A DNA stretch of 64,000 bases. Source: Bifidobacterium crudilactis (lineage in GTDB: Bacteria > Actinomycetota > Actinomycetes > Actinomycetales > Bifidobacteriaceae). Made by a program: the position numbers and the translations under genes. Below, piece by piece: positions 1-7,424 of the stretch (position 1 is the first letter of the stretch; each line of letters starts with the position of its first letter). The stretch is from NCBI RefSeq assembly GCF_000738005.1, contig NZ_JHAL01000002.1, forward strand, positions 618,634-682,633, in the 5' to 3' direction. Under the pieces are notes generated by a model. It was not told the origin of the DNA and made no database searches. It saw only the letters and a list, made by a program, of their open reading frames with translations.

Positions 1-308
1 ATCTGCATCCGGGATGGCAGATCATTTATGCTGAGGCACTGGTCGTTTTGTCGAAAGAACTTGGTGTAAGACTTCTTATTACCAGTCACAGCCCATACTT
101 TATTGAGGCAATTGAAACATACGCAGAGAAATACGACTGGACTGATAAAACGGGCATTTATGTATCCAACGTGTCCAAGAACGGTTCTGTTCGATACTTA
201 CGCGCGGATGAAGAACGCAAGGCACAAGTATTCGAGTCAATGGCAAAGCCCTTTGACATACTGGAAAGAACCAGAGCGGCAAAGATGTTTGGCGATGAAG
301 ATGCCTAA
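1..308 (+). CDS. AAA/ABC-type ATPase, C-terminal fragment (gene starts before the window)
   Basis: The reading frame is open from base 3 to the stop at 306-308, so only about the last 100 residues are visible. They begin with a Leu-His-Pro element that typically follows the Walker B glutamate in SMC/OLD-like AAA ATPases (AAA_15/AAA_21 type). A TSHSPYF H-loop motif follows, and then a short variable tail. The family hydrolyses ATP and often powers or gates a partner nuclease encoded next door. Here the next gene overlaps the stop codon by 8 bases and carries a nuclease-like motif, which supports a two-gene ATPase-effector unit. An internal TTG at 48 is not a credible start, because the conserved motif lies upstream of it. 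The Walker A region is outside the window, so the subfamily cannot be fixed. Confidence 0.8.
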   Translation, partial: LHPGWQIIYAEALVVLSKELGVRLLITSHSPYFIEAIETYAEKYDWTDKTGIYVSNVSKNGSVRYLRADEERKAQVFESMAKPFDILERTRAAKMFGDEDA

Positions 309-690
309 GAACAAAAAATCCCTGTACCAAAGGCTGACGGAAGTTTCAGGGGATCCTCAGACCATTACCGAACTCAGTCGTTGCCATCCCGATGATCCCA
401 GCAGTGAATCGCTGATCCACAACGAAGCAAAAGGGCATAATCTGGATGTTTTTGCCGGACGCTTCGCCGACAAGCACTCACTTCCACCTGTTTGCACCGA
501 TCAGGGGGAATGTCCGATGAAACCTTCGAGCTGTGACTCGATTTTCGTAATGAACAATGGGGACATCTATCTCGTCGAATATAAGAAAACTGGGGTCTAT
601 AAAAACGGAAACTATGTCGTCAATGACACACATGATTACCAGATTGAGATATTAAAAAATTATATGACACTTACATCATGCTCAATGTAG
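301..690 (+). CDS. PD-(D/E)XK nuclease-like protein, N-terminal part (zero frame)
   Basis: This frame runs from ATG 301 (an alternative ATG lies at 295) to a stop at 688-690, giving 129 residues and overlapping the end of the ATPase gene. Residues 78-95 read as an Asp (D79) on one strand, 13 residues, then Glu-Tyr-Lys (E93-K95) at the end of a hydrophobic strand. That is the D-X(n)-ExK signature of PD-(D/E)XK nucleases. Cysteines 65, 71 and 78 lie just upstream. The last ten residues lose protein character, while the -1 frame continues in protein-like sequence to 950. The natural product is therefore probably a 216-residue protein spanning 301-950. The nuclease assignment rests on motif spacing only. 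A role as effector of the upstream ATPase is inferred from the overlap. Confidence 0.55.
   Translation: MPKNKKSLYQRLTEVSGDPQTITELSRCHPDDPSSESLIHNEAKGHNLDVFAGRFADKHSLPPVCTDQGECPMKPSSCDSIFVMNNGDIYLVEYKKTGVYKNGNYVVNDTHDYQIEILKNYMTLTSCSM
654..660 (+). other. A AAA AAT slippery heptamer, candidate -1 frameshift site
   Basis: In the zero frame the bases read as the last A of TTA, then AAA, then AAT. That is the X XXY YYZ form of a -1 ribosomal slippery site. Slipping back one base joins the nuclease-like protein to the frame ending at 950. The alternative is a missing base in this six-A run, either a real mutation or a sequencing error. Confidence 0.45.
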
Positions 691-950
691 AACAGTTGTT
701 GTCCTACGCGACCGCTCGCACAAAGACGAGAGTCTTGGTTGTAGTTGACGAGAACCAAAACGATTTACATAATCACGCGCAACGAATACAAAGCCATTTG
801 TCAAATTTAGGCTCGGAAAAGCGAATTGCCAATAAACTGAAGGGATATCTATACTTAGACATTGTTCTTTTGGGGCAGAGCTCCTTCACCGGCACCTATC
901 TGCCAAAGATAATCAGGGATTCAGTGTTGAACTCGAATAACTTTCAATGA
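678..950 (+). CDS. C-terminal part of the split nuclease-like protein (-1 frame)
   Basis: The ATG at 678 opens 90 residues that overlap the end of the preceding frame by 13 bases. Upstream of this ATG the same frame stays open through the poly-A tract and gives sequence that joins smoothly to the preceding protein (KKLYDTY before the Met). The segment has a hydrophobic beta-strand (VLVVV) followed by a charged helix, which fits the C-terminal half of a small nuclease fold. It may be translated as a fusion by frameshifting, as a separate subunit by reinitiation, or not at all if the gene is broken. No Shine-Dalgarno sequence is obvious before 678, which makes the separate-subunit option weaker. 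Confidence 0.45.
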   Translation: MLNVEQLLSYATARTKTRVLVVVDENQNDLHNHAQRIQSHLSNLGSEKRIANKLKGYLYLDIVLLGQSSFTGTYLPKIIRDSVLNSNNFQ

Positions 951-993
951 TCGGCAACAAGCATCTGGTAGCCACTAGGTTCCAACCATCAGG

Positions 994-1993
994 TCAAATC
1001 AGACTCGGTGTGATCGGGCGCTCGATGCGCTCAATGATGAGTGGAATGTAGTCCTCTGACATCTCGCTGCCAACCACACGGCAGTCCTCCCACAGCGCCC
1101 CCCTCGAAGGTGGCGCCACTGCCGCCGAAGAGTTCAAGCACGCACCCCCCCCTCGGTGTGACGAGGCGGATGAGGTGCCGCATGAGGTTGACTGGCTTGG
1201 GCGTGGGATGGGTGATGCCGTTGACTCGAGGGCGTTCCTTTGCGGGGGTCTTGGGCACGTAGACGAACGCGGGCAGATCGCATCCCGTCTCCAGTCCGTC
1301 CGTCGCGGCGTTGGGGGTGAATCCGTCTCCACCCGTCGCTTTGATGTTGTAGCCGCCGACGCCATGTTCGAGCATGTTTCTGGCAAAGGACTCGGTCATG
1401 GGTTTCCTGCCTATCGCGATGGGCTCGAACACGGGGCGCAGTGCGCTGTTCCAGCCGTACAGCCGTTTCGCCTCCTCGGTGATGGGCTCATCGGACGGGA
1501 TCTCCATGTACCCCGCCTTCTCCGCCTCGAGCTGCCATTTATGTTTGTTGTTGCCGTCGAACGTGAAGGTGTCGTGGTACGGCACGCGGGTGACGGGACG
1601 TTTGGCACCAAGCATCCTGTCCGTCAGCCTGTCCGCCCATTGGCCCTTCGGCAGGATATCCTGATGGAGCCAGGCGATGGGATCGCGCAGCTGGAATCCC
1701 GCATCCTCGATGGCGACGGCAAGACGATGCCATGTGCGGGAGCCGCCGAACGCCATGAGATGACCTCCGGGCTTGAGTACGCGCAGCACCTCTGCCCACA
1801 GCTCCGTGTCAAAGGCGATGCCTGTGGCATCCCAGGACAGACCTATGAAACCGCCCTTACCCGAACTTCCCGTCAGCTCATACGGAGGGTCGGTTACGCA
1901 GGAGTCGATGGAATTGTCGGGGATGTCCGCAAGCATCTTGCGGCAGTCCGCGTGATGGAGGGTGATCTGGTTGTCTTGATATGCAATGGTCAT
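994..1993 (-). pseudogene. Beta-class DNA methyltransferase (N6-adenine or N4-cytosine), frameshifted near the C-terminus
   Basis: The protein begins at 1993 with a short strand, a His-Ala-Asp-Cys turn and DPPY at residues 35-38 (motif IV, the catalytic motif of amino-methyltransferases). A Thr-Pro-Lys-Pro segment (motif X) and FGGSGAT at about 289-295 (motif I, the SAM loop) follow near the C-terminus. Motif IV before X and I is the beta-class order. After motif I the frame at 1098-1103, a run of six C on the plus strand, sends translation into nonsense ending at 1031. Reading one base fewer restores a normal end with a Ser-Glu-Asp-Tyr-Ile-Pro-Leu-Ile segment and a stop at 994. No restriction endonuclease is adjacent, so it looks like an orphan, mobile-element type enzyme. 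The frameshift may be real or a homopolymer sequencing error. Confidence 0.8.
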
Positions 1994-2039
1994 ATGTCAG
2001 CTATGCGTCCAAGACCGCTGCGGACGCATAAGGCAGGGC

Positions 2040-3026
2040 ATGAGAACGCGTCTCACCCGAACCGACCTGATGCCGCTGATACCGCTGGGAGTGGAGGCGG
2101 TGTCCGAAGCCGCCTATTCGCGGGCGGGGGACGGGGATGTATACCCGCTGCTTCGTTGGGCGGCGCATCAGCTTCACGCCAACCCCTGCGATGCAATGGA
2201 CGCTTTGGCCAGGCTCATCAGATGGGACGGCGCGGAGAGGGAGTTCGGCTCGCCCGCCCGCAGGGCAATGGCCGATGAGCTGGCGTGTTCGGGACTGGTC
2301 GTCGACACAGTAGGGGCTATCAGCCGCGATCCGCAGATCACGGGGGGAGACCGCTCCCTTGGCATTGTCTCGCATGTCAGCCGTGACATCGAGACCCGCG
2401 TGCTGGAGAAGATCACAGGCGTGGAGATGATCACCAATTCCACCGCATGGAACAAAGGCAACCTATGGGATCCCACATTGGGCACGACGGTGGCGGGTTG
2501 GGCGCGGGGACTGACCAAGGCCATGACCGAGAGCATCGTGCGTCGCGCACGCAACGCCCACGAGACACCGATCTCGGCCTGGGATGACGATGAGAGCGGC
2601 GACAACCTACTGCTGTCCACCGTGCCAAGTGACGGCAGACCCTCATTGCTTGACATGCATCCGGATCTGGTGTTTCCGCGGCCTCTGGGCTTGGACAGGA
2701 GAAGGTTTCTGGTGGAGGGCGCGGGACCATCCGATCTCATATCCGCAGGCTGGTGGCATCCCTCCCTCAACGCGCTGGATGATCCGCGTCAAGCGCTTAC
2801 CTTCCTGTTGACACCGCTGCACGATGATCCTGGTATCCCGCGCATCCTGTCATCAGCAGGCGTTTCGATGATTGTGGCCGAGCATTATGCGAAAGACCAG
2901 TCAACATACGGGACGGCGGACGGCGGACTACTGGTACATGAACTATCAGGTGAGGCGAATAGACTGAACATCACCCTGCGCACGCTTATGGAGCGGTTGG
3001 GGACGCTGGCGGCTCGGTGTCTGTAG
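2040..3026 (+). CDS. Hypothetical protein of the mobile element
   Basis: About 328 residues are read from ATG 2040, which has an AAGGCAGGG sequence just upstream. A longer frame from 1986 would run into the divergent methyltransferase start and lacks this site. The sequence is acidic to neutral with no predicted membrane segment or signal peptide. It contains a Gly-Trp-Ala-Arg-Gly-Leu-Thr helix near residue 145 and a conserved-looking Leu-Asp-Met-His-Pro-Asp turn near 200. I recognise no domain. It is divergent from the methyltransferase (46 bases between starts) and its last 41 bases overlap the convergent SIR2 gene. It probably belongs to the integrative element rather than to the host core. 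Confidence 0.6.
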   Translation: MRTRLTRTDLMPLIPLGVEAVSEAAYSRAGDGDVYPLLRWAAHQLHANPCDAMDALARLIRWDGAEREFGSPARRAMADELACSGLVVDTVGAISRDPQITGGDRSLGIVSHVSRDIETRVLEKITGVEMITNSTAWNKGNLWDPTLGTTVAGWARGLTKAMTESIVRRARNAHETPISAWDDDESGDNLLLSTVPSDGRPSLLDMHPDLVFPRPLGLDRRRFLVEGAGPSDLISAGWWHPSLNALDDPRQALTFLLTPLHDDPGIPRILSSAGVSMIVAEHYAKDQSTYGTADGGLLVHELSGEANRLNITLRTLMERLGTLAARCL

Positions 3027-4059
3027 AGGTCGCATCCGGCTCCTCATGCTCCGGGCTCCGCTGGTTGTTGACGAATTCTTCAATGCACGATTTACCGCTG
3101 AAAGTCCGTATGTCCGAGCATTTGACGATCTTTCCGATTCTTTTTTGCAGGGAATCGTCCTGTTTTGCATCTGCATGCAGGTCCACGATGTTGACGTGCA
3201 ATGGCGATTGCGACATTTTTAGTAGTTCGACAGTGACTCGATCGGTCATGGGTAACGAATAGCCCATGAAGGTTATGGATTCCGCGTGCCGAACGGCAGC
3301 AAGAGCGTCACACCACAATGCCCTAGTGAGATATGGGCGGTAATAGGCCGATTTGCCGGACAACGGCGGGATAAGGAAGCGTTCAAGGCCGCTGGTTGAA
3401 TGATTCACATCCACATCCTGTTCGCCCAGGCCCTTGCGTACAGGTATCCTTCGTAAGGTCTGCCCGATCTGGTCGTCGGGCGCCCAGTACCAATTCAGCG
3501 ATCCGTGCAGCTTCATGATCTGCATGGATCCTTCCTTCGCCGATTGAATACTCTGCTCTTTCCAAGTTCCTGCAAGGTCTGTTTGAGGGCGGGGAAATAC
3601 CACTTCATCCCCATACAGCTTATGATCTTTGCCGTTCAACTTGATGGTCGGTCGGACCATGTTGATGGACTTTTCAAGCAGCATATCGTAGTTGAAGGTG
3701 ATTATCCTCGCCTGCTCACTGTTCCACCGACTGATCAGTGTGGTGAGCCAAGGGGGTGCAGATTCTAACGACTGCGATCTTTGTTCTATAACCGTTGCTA
3801 TCAGCGAGAGCATGAGCTGCAGGTCGGCCGCCCTCTGTCGGTTTTCGGAACTGTCAAGGTACGGCAATTCCTGTGATGCCATTGAAAGCCAGTCCTCGAA
3901 CGATTCTTCTTTCTCGTAGCCACACTTCCGATGTTTTTGCTTTTTGAAGAGCTCTGCGACGTCGTTACCTAGATCGTTGGTAATGGGCATGTGCTCATGG
4001 AGTGCTTTGGAAAATCCTGCGCCGAGGATGTACAGCGGCCGTCGTACCGAATCGTTCAC
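2986..4059 (-). CDS. SIR2-like domain protein (candidate NAD+-consuming defence effector)
   Basis: This 357-residue protein carries the three hallmarks of SIR2-like Rossmann proteins: GAGFS at residues 13-17 (NAD phosphate loop), TFNYD at 121-125, and KLHGSLNW at 183-190 with the catalytic-type His. A GYSLPMTD segment near 268 is also typical of this group. The C-terminus is a Pro/Thr/Glu-rich tail without structure. No zinc-finger cysteine quartet of deacetylase sirtuins is present. Stand-alone bacterial SIR2 proteins of this type are NADases in phage defence (ThsA, DSR and SIR2-pAgo families). No Argonaute, HerA helicase or TIR gene is adjacent, so the trigger is unknown. The defence role is inferred from domain and neighbourhood. 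The gene stands alone on the minus strand, convergent with the gene at 2040-3026. Confidence 0.75.
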   Translation of the reverse strand: MNDSVRRPLYILGAGFSKALHEHMPITNDLGNDVAELFKKQKHRKCGYEKEESFEDWLSMASQELPYLDSSENRQRAADLQLMLSLIATVIEQRSQSLESAPPWLTTLISRWNSEQARIITFNYDMLLEKSINMVRPTIKLNGKDHKLYGDEVVFPRPQTDLAGTWKEQSIQSAKEGSMQIMKLHGSLNWYWAPDDQIGQTLRRIPVRKGLGEQDVDVNHSTSGLERFLIPPLSGKSAYYRPYLTRALWCDALAAVRHAESITFMGYSLPMTDRVTVELLKMSQSPLHVNIVDLHADAKQDDSLQKRIGKIVKCSDIRTFSGKSCIEEFVNNQRSPEHEEPDATSTDTEPPASPTAP

Positions 4060-4143
4060 ACATCGATTCTATCCGGAAATTCTTCAACGGGACCGCAAAC
4101 CACAACGAACCCCTGCACCGTGTTGTAAACGCATAGACGAGAT

Positions 4144-5031
4144 ATGAGCGATCAACCACGAGACCCCCGCACGCAGCAGTGGCAGGAGAAGCCGCGACAT
4201 GGCGGCACGGACGACCTGGAGGACTTCGAGCGCGTCGAGACGCTGGTCGTCCCGCGCGAGCCTGTGTCCAGGATGCCCAAATGGAGCGATACGGAGCAGC
4301 CGTGGTCGACGTGCCACAGGCTCGGCAAATACCTGCTCAGCGGCGAAGACGAGGGTTCGATACGGGAACGCGCCTTAGCAGAGCTCAGAGAGACGTGGGG
4401 AGATGACGTGATGCCCATCTCTGACGACGAAAGCGAGGACGAGATCGGCTTCATGCGCCGCGATAACCCCACCGCACTGTTCGTGCGCGACGGTCTGGGC
4501 TATTTCATGGTTGACATGGACGGCACATCGAAGCACAAATACCGCGCCGAGGGCAACCGGGTGTCGCGCAGGACGCGACGCAAGTTCGCCTACGTTCGCG
4601 GCATGCGTCTGACCACACTTGTCGGAGCCAAGGCCATCTATCCGAAGGGCGAGAGGGGCGGCGACGACTTCGCGGCGGTGGTTCACGAGAGCAAGTACGC
4701 ATGGCGTATCGAAGCCCACCGCCGCAAAGGTGCTCGCCTGCGTGCGGAGGCCAGACACATGTGGCGCAGAAGCAAAGCGCCGAAAGCTGGGCGCTTCATC
4801 GTGCTGTGCGGCGTACAATACGCCGATATCCCGGGCATAGCTATGTTCGCTGCAGAGAAGCTCAACCCATCGTCGACGCGGAAACCGACTGCGGCCTGTG
4901 GACCGGCGACGACCCCTGATAATCGTGCGTTCACCGGGTATTTAATGGTGTCGGGCAACGCATCCAAGGGCACCCATAGACAGCATGTATTCATCATTCC
5001 CTCCATCACATGCCCATTGCCTACGGACTGA
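4144..5031 (+). CDS. Hypothetical protein sharing an N-terminal tag with the zeta toxin
   Basis: About 295 residues from ATG 4144. The first 25 residues (DQPRDPRTQ, then Gly-Gly-x-Asp-Asp-Leu) match the first residues of the zeta-toxin frame that begins at 5431. Next is an acidic middle region, then a basic C-terminal half rich in Arg/Lys (residues 135-235), as in a nucleic-acid-binding protein. The end looks frameshifted: after about residue 238 the plus-2 frame gives a more protein-like acidic finish (VDAETDCGLWTGDDP) with a stop near 4919. The last 50 residues as listed may therefore be spurious. No known domain was recognised. Position just upstream of a zeta toxin makes an antitoxin or a co-mobilised cargo protein possible, but neither is shown. 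Confidence 0.5.
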   Translation: MSDQPRDPRTQQWQEKPRHGGTDDLEDFERVETLVVPREPVSRMPKWSDTEQPWSTCHRLGKYLLSGEDEGSIRERALAELRETWGDDVMPISDDESEDEIGFMRRDNPTALFVRDGLGYFMVDMDGTSKHKYRAEGNRVSRRTRRKFAYVRGMRLTTLVGAKAIYPKGERGGDDFAAVVHESKYAWRIEAHRRKGARLRAEARHMWRRSKAPKAGRFIVLCGVQYADIPGIAMFAAEKLNPSSTRKPTAACGPATTPDNRAFTGYLMVSGNASKGTHRQHVFIIPSITCPLPTD

Positions 5032-5430
5032 CGGCACTGATGGGCAGCGCGGGGCATTCACCCGCTCGTTTAGTATCGCTGATGCCGATTGGCTGACCAG
5101 CAAGATGCGGCTGTCGCCCGCGAAGCGCCGCCGCATGCGGAGCGGGTGGTGGCCGCATCGTTGTCGCGATGAGCGGGGACGCCTACGCTGGGTCGCGCTT
5201 CGGTGCTCATCGGCGTGCGCTACCCGCATCCCCATTACCCGGCGATCCCGAGAACACGGCGGAAACCGCAAGTGCCATGATCGAGGCGGGATCCCAGAGT
5301 TGTGTGCTGCCACGCAGACCGGGTTCTACCTGACTCAAGGCATCTCCCTGTCTCAGGCACGTATGACATTGAAGTGATGGGCATCGATACGGACATCTCA
5401 TGGGCGGCGGCGCTCACCGCATAGAAGCGT
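5032..5430 (+). other. Decayed coding sequence between the tagged gene and the zeta toxin
   Basis: No intact gene is supported. A plus-strand frame ending in TAG near 5424 gives a protein-like tail (SGTYDIEVMGIDTDISW), but its upstream part breaks down, so this looks like the remnant of a gene that once sat directly before the zeta toxin. Confidence 0.35.
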
Positions 5431-6113
5431 AATGAACAACTATGATCAGCCACGCGAGCCACGCACCCAGAGATTCGCGGAGCAAACTCGCTTCGGCGGT
5501 ATCGACGATCTGTCCCCTTGGACAGGACACGGGGAACGAGGCCGATCGCCTTCGGACTCTCGAAGCGCAGCTACACCAGGATAACCTGACACTGTTGGAG
5601 AGCACCGAGCGTCAGGCGATGGTCGAGCGTCTTCTCGAACTCACCCCATCGGTCGACCCGAACGCACGCGATCCCAAGCGCGCGGCGCAGCGCAATGCCA
5701 TCATCGACGACTATCTGCAGCGGGACGCGCGACATGACGGACGGCTGGTGTTCGCAGGGGGCATGGGAGGTGCGGGCAAGTCCACGATTCTGCGGATGAT
5801 GGGCGGCACGGACGGTTATATCACGGTGAACCCCAACGACATCAAGGAGCGCATGGCCCAGGAGGGGATGATCCCGAATGTACGCGGACTCACGCCGATG
5901 GAGGCCAGCCCGTTGGTCCACGAGGAGGCGAGCCGCATGTCCAAGGAGATCATCCACGAACTCTCTCGAACAAACACCAACATGGTCATCGACAAGACCA
6001 TGATCTCAGTGGACTTCATACCCCGAGTGTTCGACAACAACCTCGACGGACGCGAGCCCGTCGAGCTGGACTACTCCCGTTTCGCGGGAGATGACAGGTA
6101 CATGGACGCATAA
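5431..6113 (+). pseudogene. Zeta-type toxin (P-loop kinase), frameshifted near the start and internally deleted
   Basis: Zeta toxins phosphorylate UDP-N-acetylglucosamine or related sugars and poison cell-wall synthesis. The Walker A loop GGMGGAGKST is present, followed by Asn-Pro-Asn-Asp-Ile and an EEASRMSKEI helix, as in the family. After the VIDKTM strand the sequence jumps directly to a C-terminal VFDNNLDGREPVELDYSRF segment. The intervening lid and substrate-binding region, roughly 70-100 residues in relatives, is missing. The natural start is probably ATG 5431, giving MNNYDQPREPRTQ. That frame shifts near 5515-5530 into the frame open from 5442 to 6113. Both lesions suggest an inactive toxin, which is consistent with no complete antitoxin being visible beside it. 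Confidence 0.7.
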
Positions 6114-6136
6114 CCAATATGCACAGGAAGGACAAC

Positions 6137-6349
6137 ATGACACTGGTACGGATAGCCGAAGAATGGATCGGCGGATATATCTACGACACCACCGCCAGAG
6201 AGCGGGCGTTCAGGGTGACGCCGCCCGTGTGGGTGGGGGATAGCTTCGACGGACACTGGGAAAGAGACGGGGGCAATGACATTTTCGCCGTCATACGAAG
6301 CTTCCCTGAAGACGGGGCACACTACGGAGAGATGTTTGAAGCGCAATAG
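6137..6349 (+). CDS. Small acidic protein downstream of the zeta toxin
   Basis: A 70-residue protein from ATG 6137, which has a strong AGGAAGGA site eight bases upstream. The frame opens earlier at 6119, but without such a site. It lies 23 bases after the zeta stop, so it was probably cotranscribed with it. The sequence is rich in Trp, Asp and Gly, with an EEWIGGYIYDTTARERAF stretch that could form a small beta/alpha domain. I recognise no family. It could be an antitoxin-like partner or an unrelated element protein. Confidence 0.5.
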   Translation: MTLVRIAEEWIGGYIYDTTARERAFRVTPPVWVGDSFDGHWERDGGNDIFAVIRSFPEDGAHYGEMFEAQ

Positions 6350-6542
6350 GTACACAATTAGGTGCACCATATTGTACGGTATCTTCATAATACTGCAATA
6401 AAGCCGATTGTGGAGAGCATAAGCGAATCCCCTTAAGATCGGCTCTTCTTGCAAGGCCGTTTTTCTCGAACCTGGCTTATCTCGAGAATACTCGAGTAGA
6501 CCATGTTCTTGATCCGCTGGCTATATGGACATCGTTTTAGAT

Positions 6543-7424
6543 TTAAGAATCTCCAAGAAGGAGATTGATTGCCTCCTTCGGAGTGTGACAGGGAAGATCG
6601 AGATCGATTCCATCCTCGTCGTCCCTGCTCATTCCGTGTTGAAGCAGGAATGTTGTAATCGAACGCTGGTTTTTCTCGGATGTTCCACCCCAAATGCCGA
6701 CAGCGCGTTTCATTCGTTCCTGTGCATCTACGGCATCCGAGAGATAATTGCGAAGAAGTTGACTTGCGAATTCTTTCAAATCGACATTCTTGACAGCCTC
6801 TTCATCAATATTGCGGACTAAAGATCCTGCAGCGCGAGAGATTGAAGCCGATTCCTTAAGTCTGGGTGCTCTGCTTGAGCTGATACGCTCTAGCAGTTCT
6901 TGAATAATAAGCCCTTGGTAACTATCTGAAATCTCAGAGGAACGCGATATAAGTTCTGAAGAAACGTCCTTTTTGACTTGATTGCTTGCTCCCACATGAG
7001 TGACTCGGTTTCTCCACACATAGGATGCTCGAACTAAGAGCAAGGCTGTACTATTCTCCTTGCATACGGATTCAGCCAAGCGAACGAGTTTCTTTTCTCT
7101 ATCTGTTTCATGGTCGATCTCGTCCTTCAAATATGATGAAACGATCGGTGGATCAGAGCGAATCAATGATGACACGTATCCGATGATGGATTCGACGGTC
7201 CATAGAAGAGCTGCTTGGTTGGCGAATGTCCGCGCTCGCGCGGAAGCGTCTTCTTTCGAGAATGGATTCCAGGTTGCTGGAAGGTCTGGGCTGGCATCGG
7301 CGCCCCCCCTAACGGCATCCAGCCCGACCACGATCGTCAGCAGAGATTGAGTCGTATTCCCAGACCTAGTCTTGAAGTCTCTGCGTGCTTTTGTGTGCTT
7401 GAGTCCAACCGGTAAAAACGCCAT
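6543..7424 (-). CDS. HEPN-motif protein (candidate toxin or abortive-infection ribonuclease)
   Basis: This 293-residue, mostly helical protein has no signal or membrane segment. Residues 138-143 read RNRVTH inside a helix (ALLLVRASYVWRNRVTH). That is the R-N-x-x-x-H form of the R-X4-H catalytic motif of HEPN ribonucleases. HEPN domains occur in RnlA, the Abi proteins, Cas13 and many toxin-antitoxin systems, where they cleave tRNA or mRNA. The C-terminal half is charged and helical with no identifiable second domain. The gene is isolated on the minus strand, in a patch AT-richer than the backbone, between the zeta remnant and decayed sequence. No antitoxin is adjacent, so it may sense its own trigger. 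The HEPN call rests on this single motif and the helical context. Confidence 0.55.
   Translation of the reverse strand: MAFLPVGLKHTKARRDFKTRSGNTTQSLLTIVVGLDAVRGGADASPDLPATWNPFSKEDASARARTFANQAALLWTVESIIGYVSSLIRSDPPIVSSYLKDEIDHETDREKKLVRLAESVCKENSTALLLVRASYVWRNRVTHVGASNQVKKDVSSELISRSSEISDSYQGLIIQELLERISSSRAPRLKESASISRAAGSLVRNIDEEAVKNVDLKEFASQLLRNYLSDAVDAQERMKRAVGIWGGTSEKNQRSITTFLLQHGMSRDDEDGIDLDLPCHTPKEAINLLLGDS

Noticed and set aside
1145..1152. Run of eight C as a second frameshift in the methyltransferase
   Set aside because: The frame is consistent across it (TPRGGCVLELFGGSG), so no lesion is needed here.
1175..2278. Long plus-strand open frame opposite the methyltransferase
   Set aside because: Antisense shadow of a GC-rich gene; no ribosome site and no protein-like motifs.
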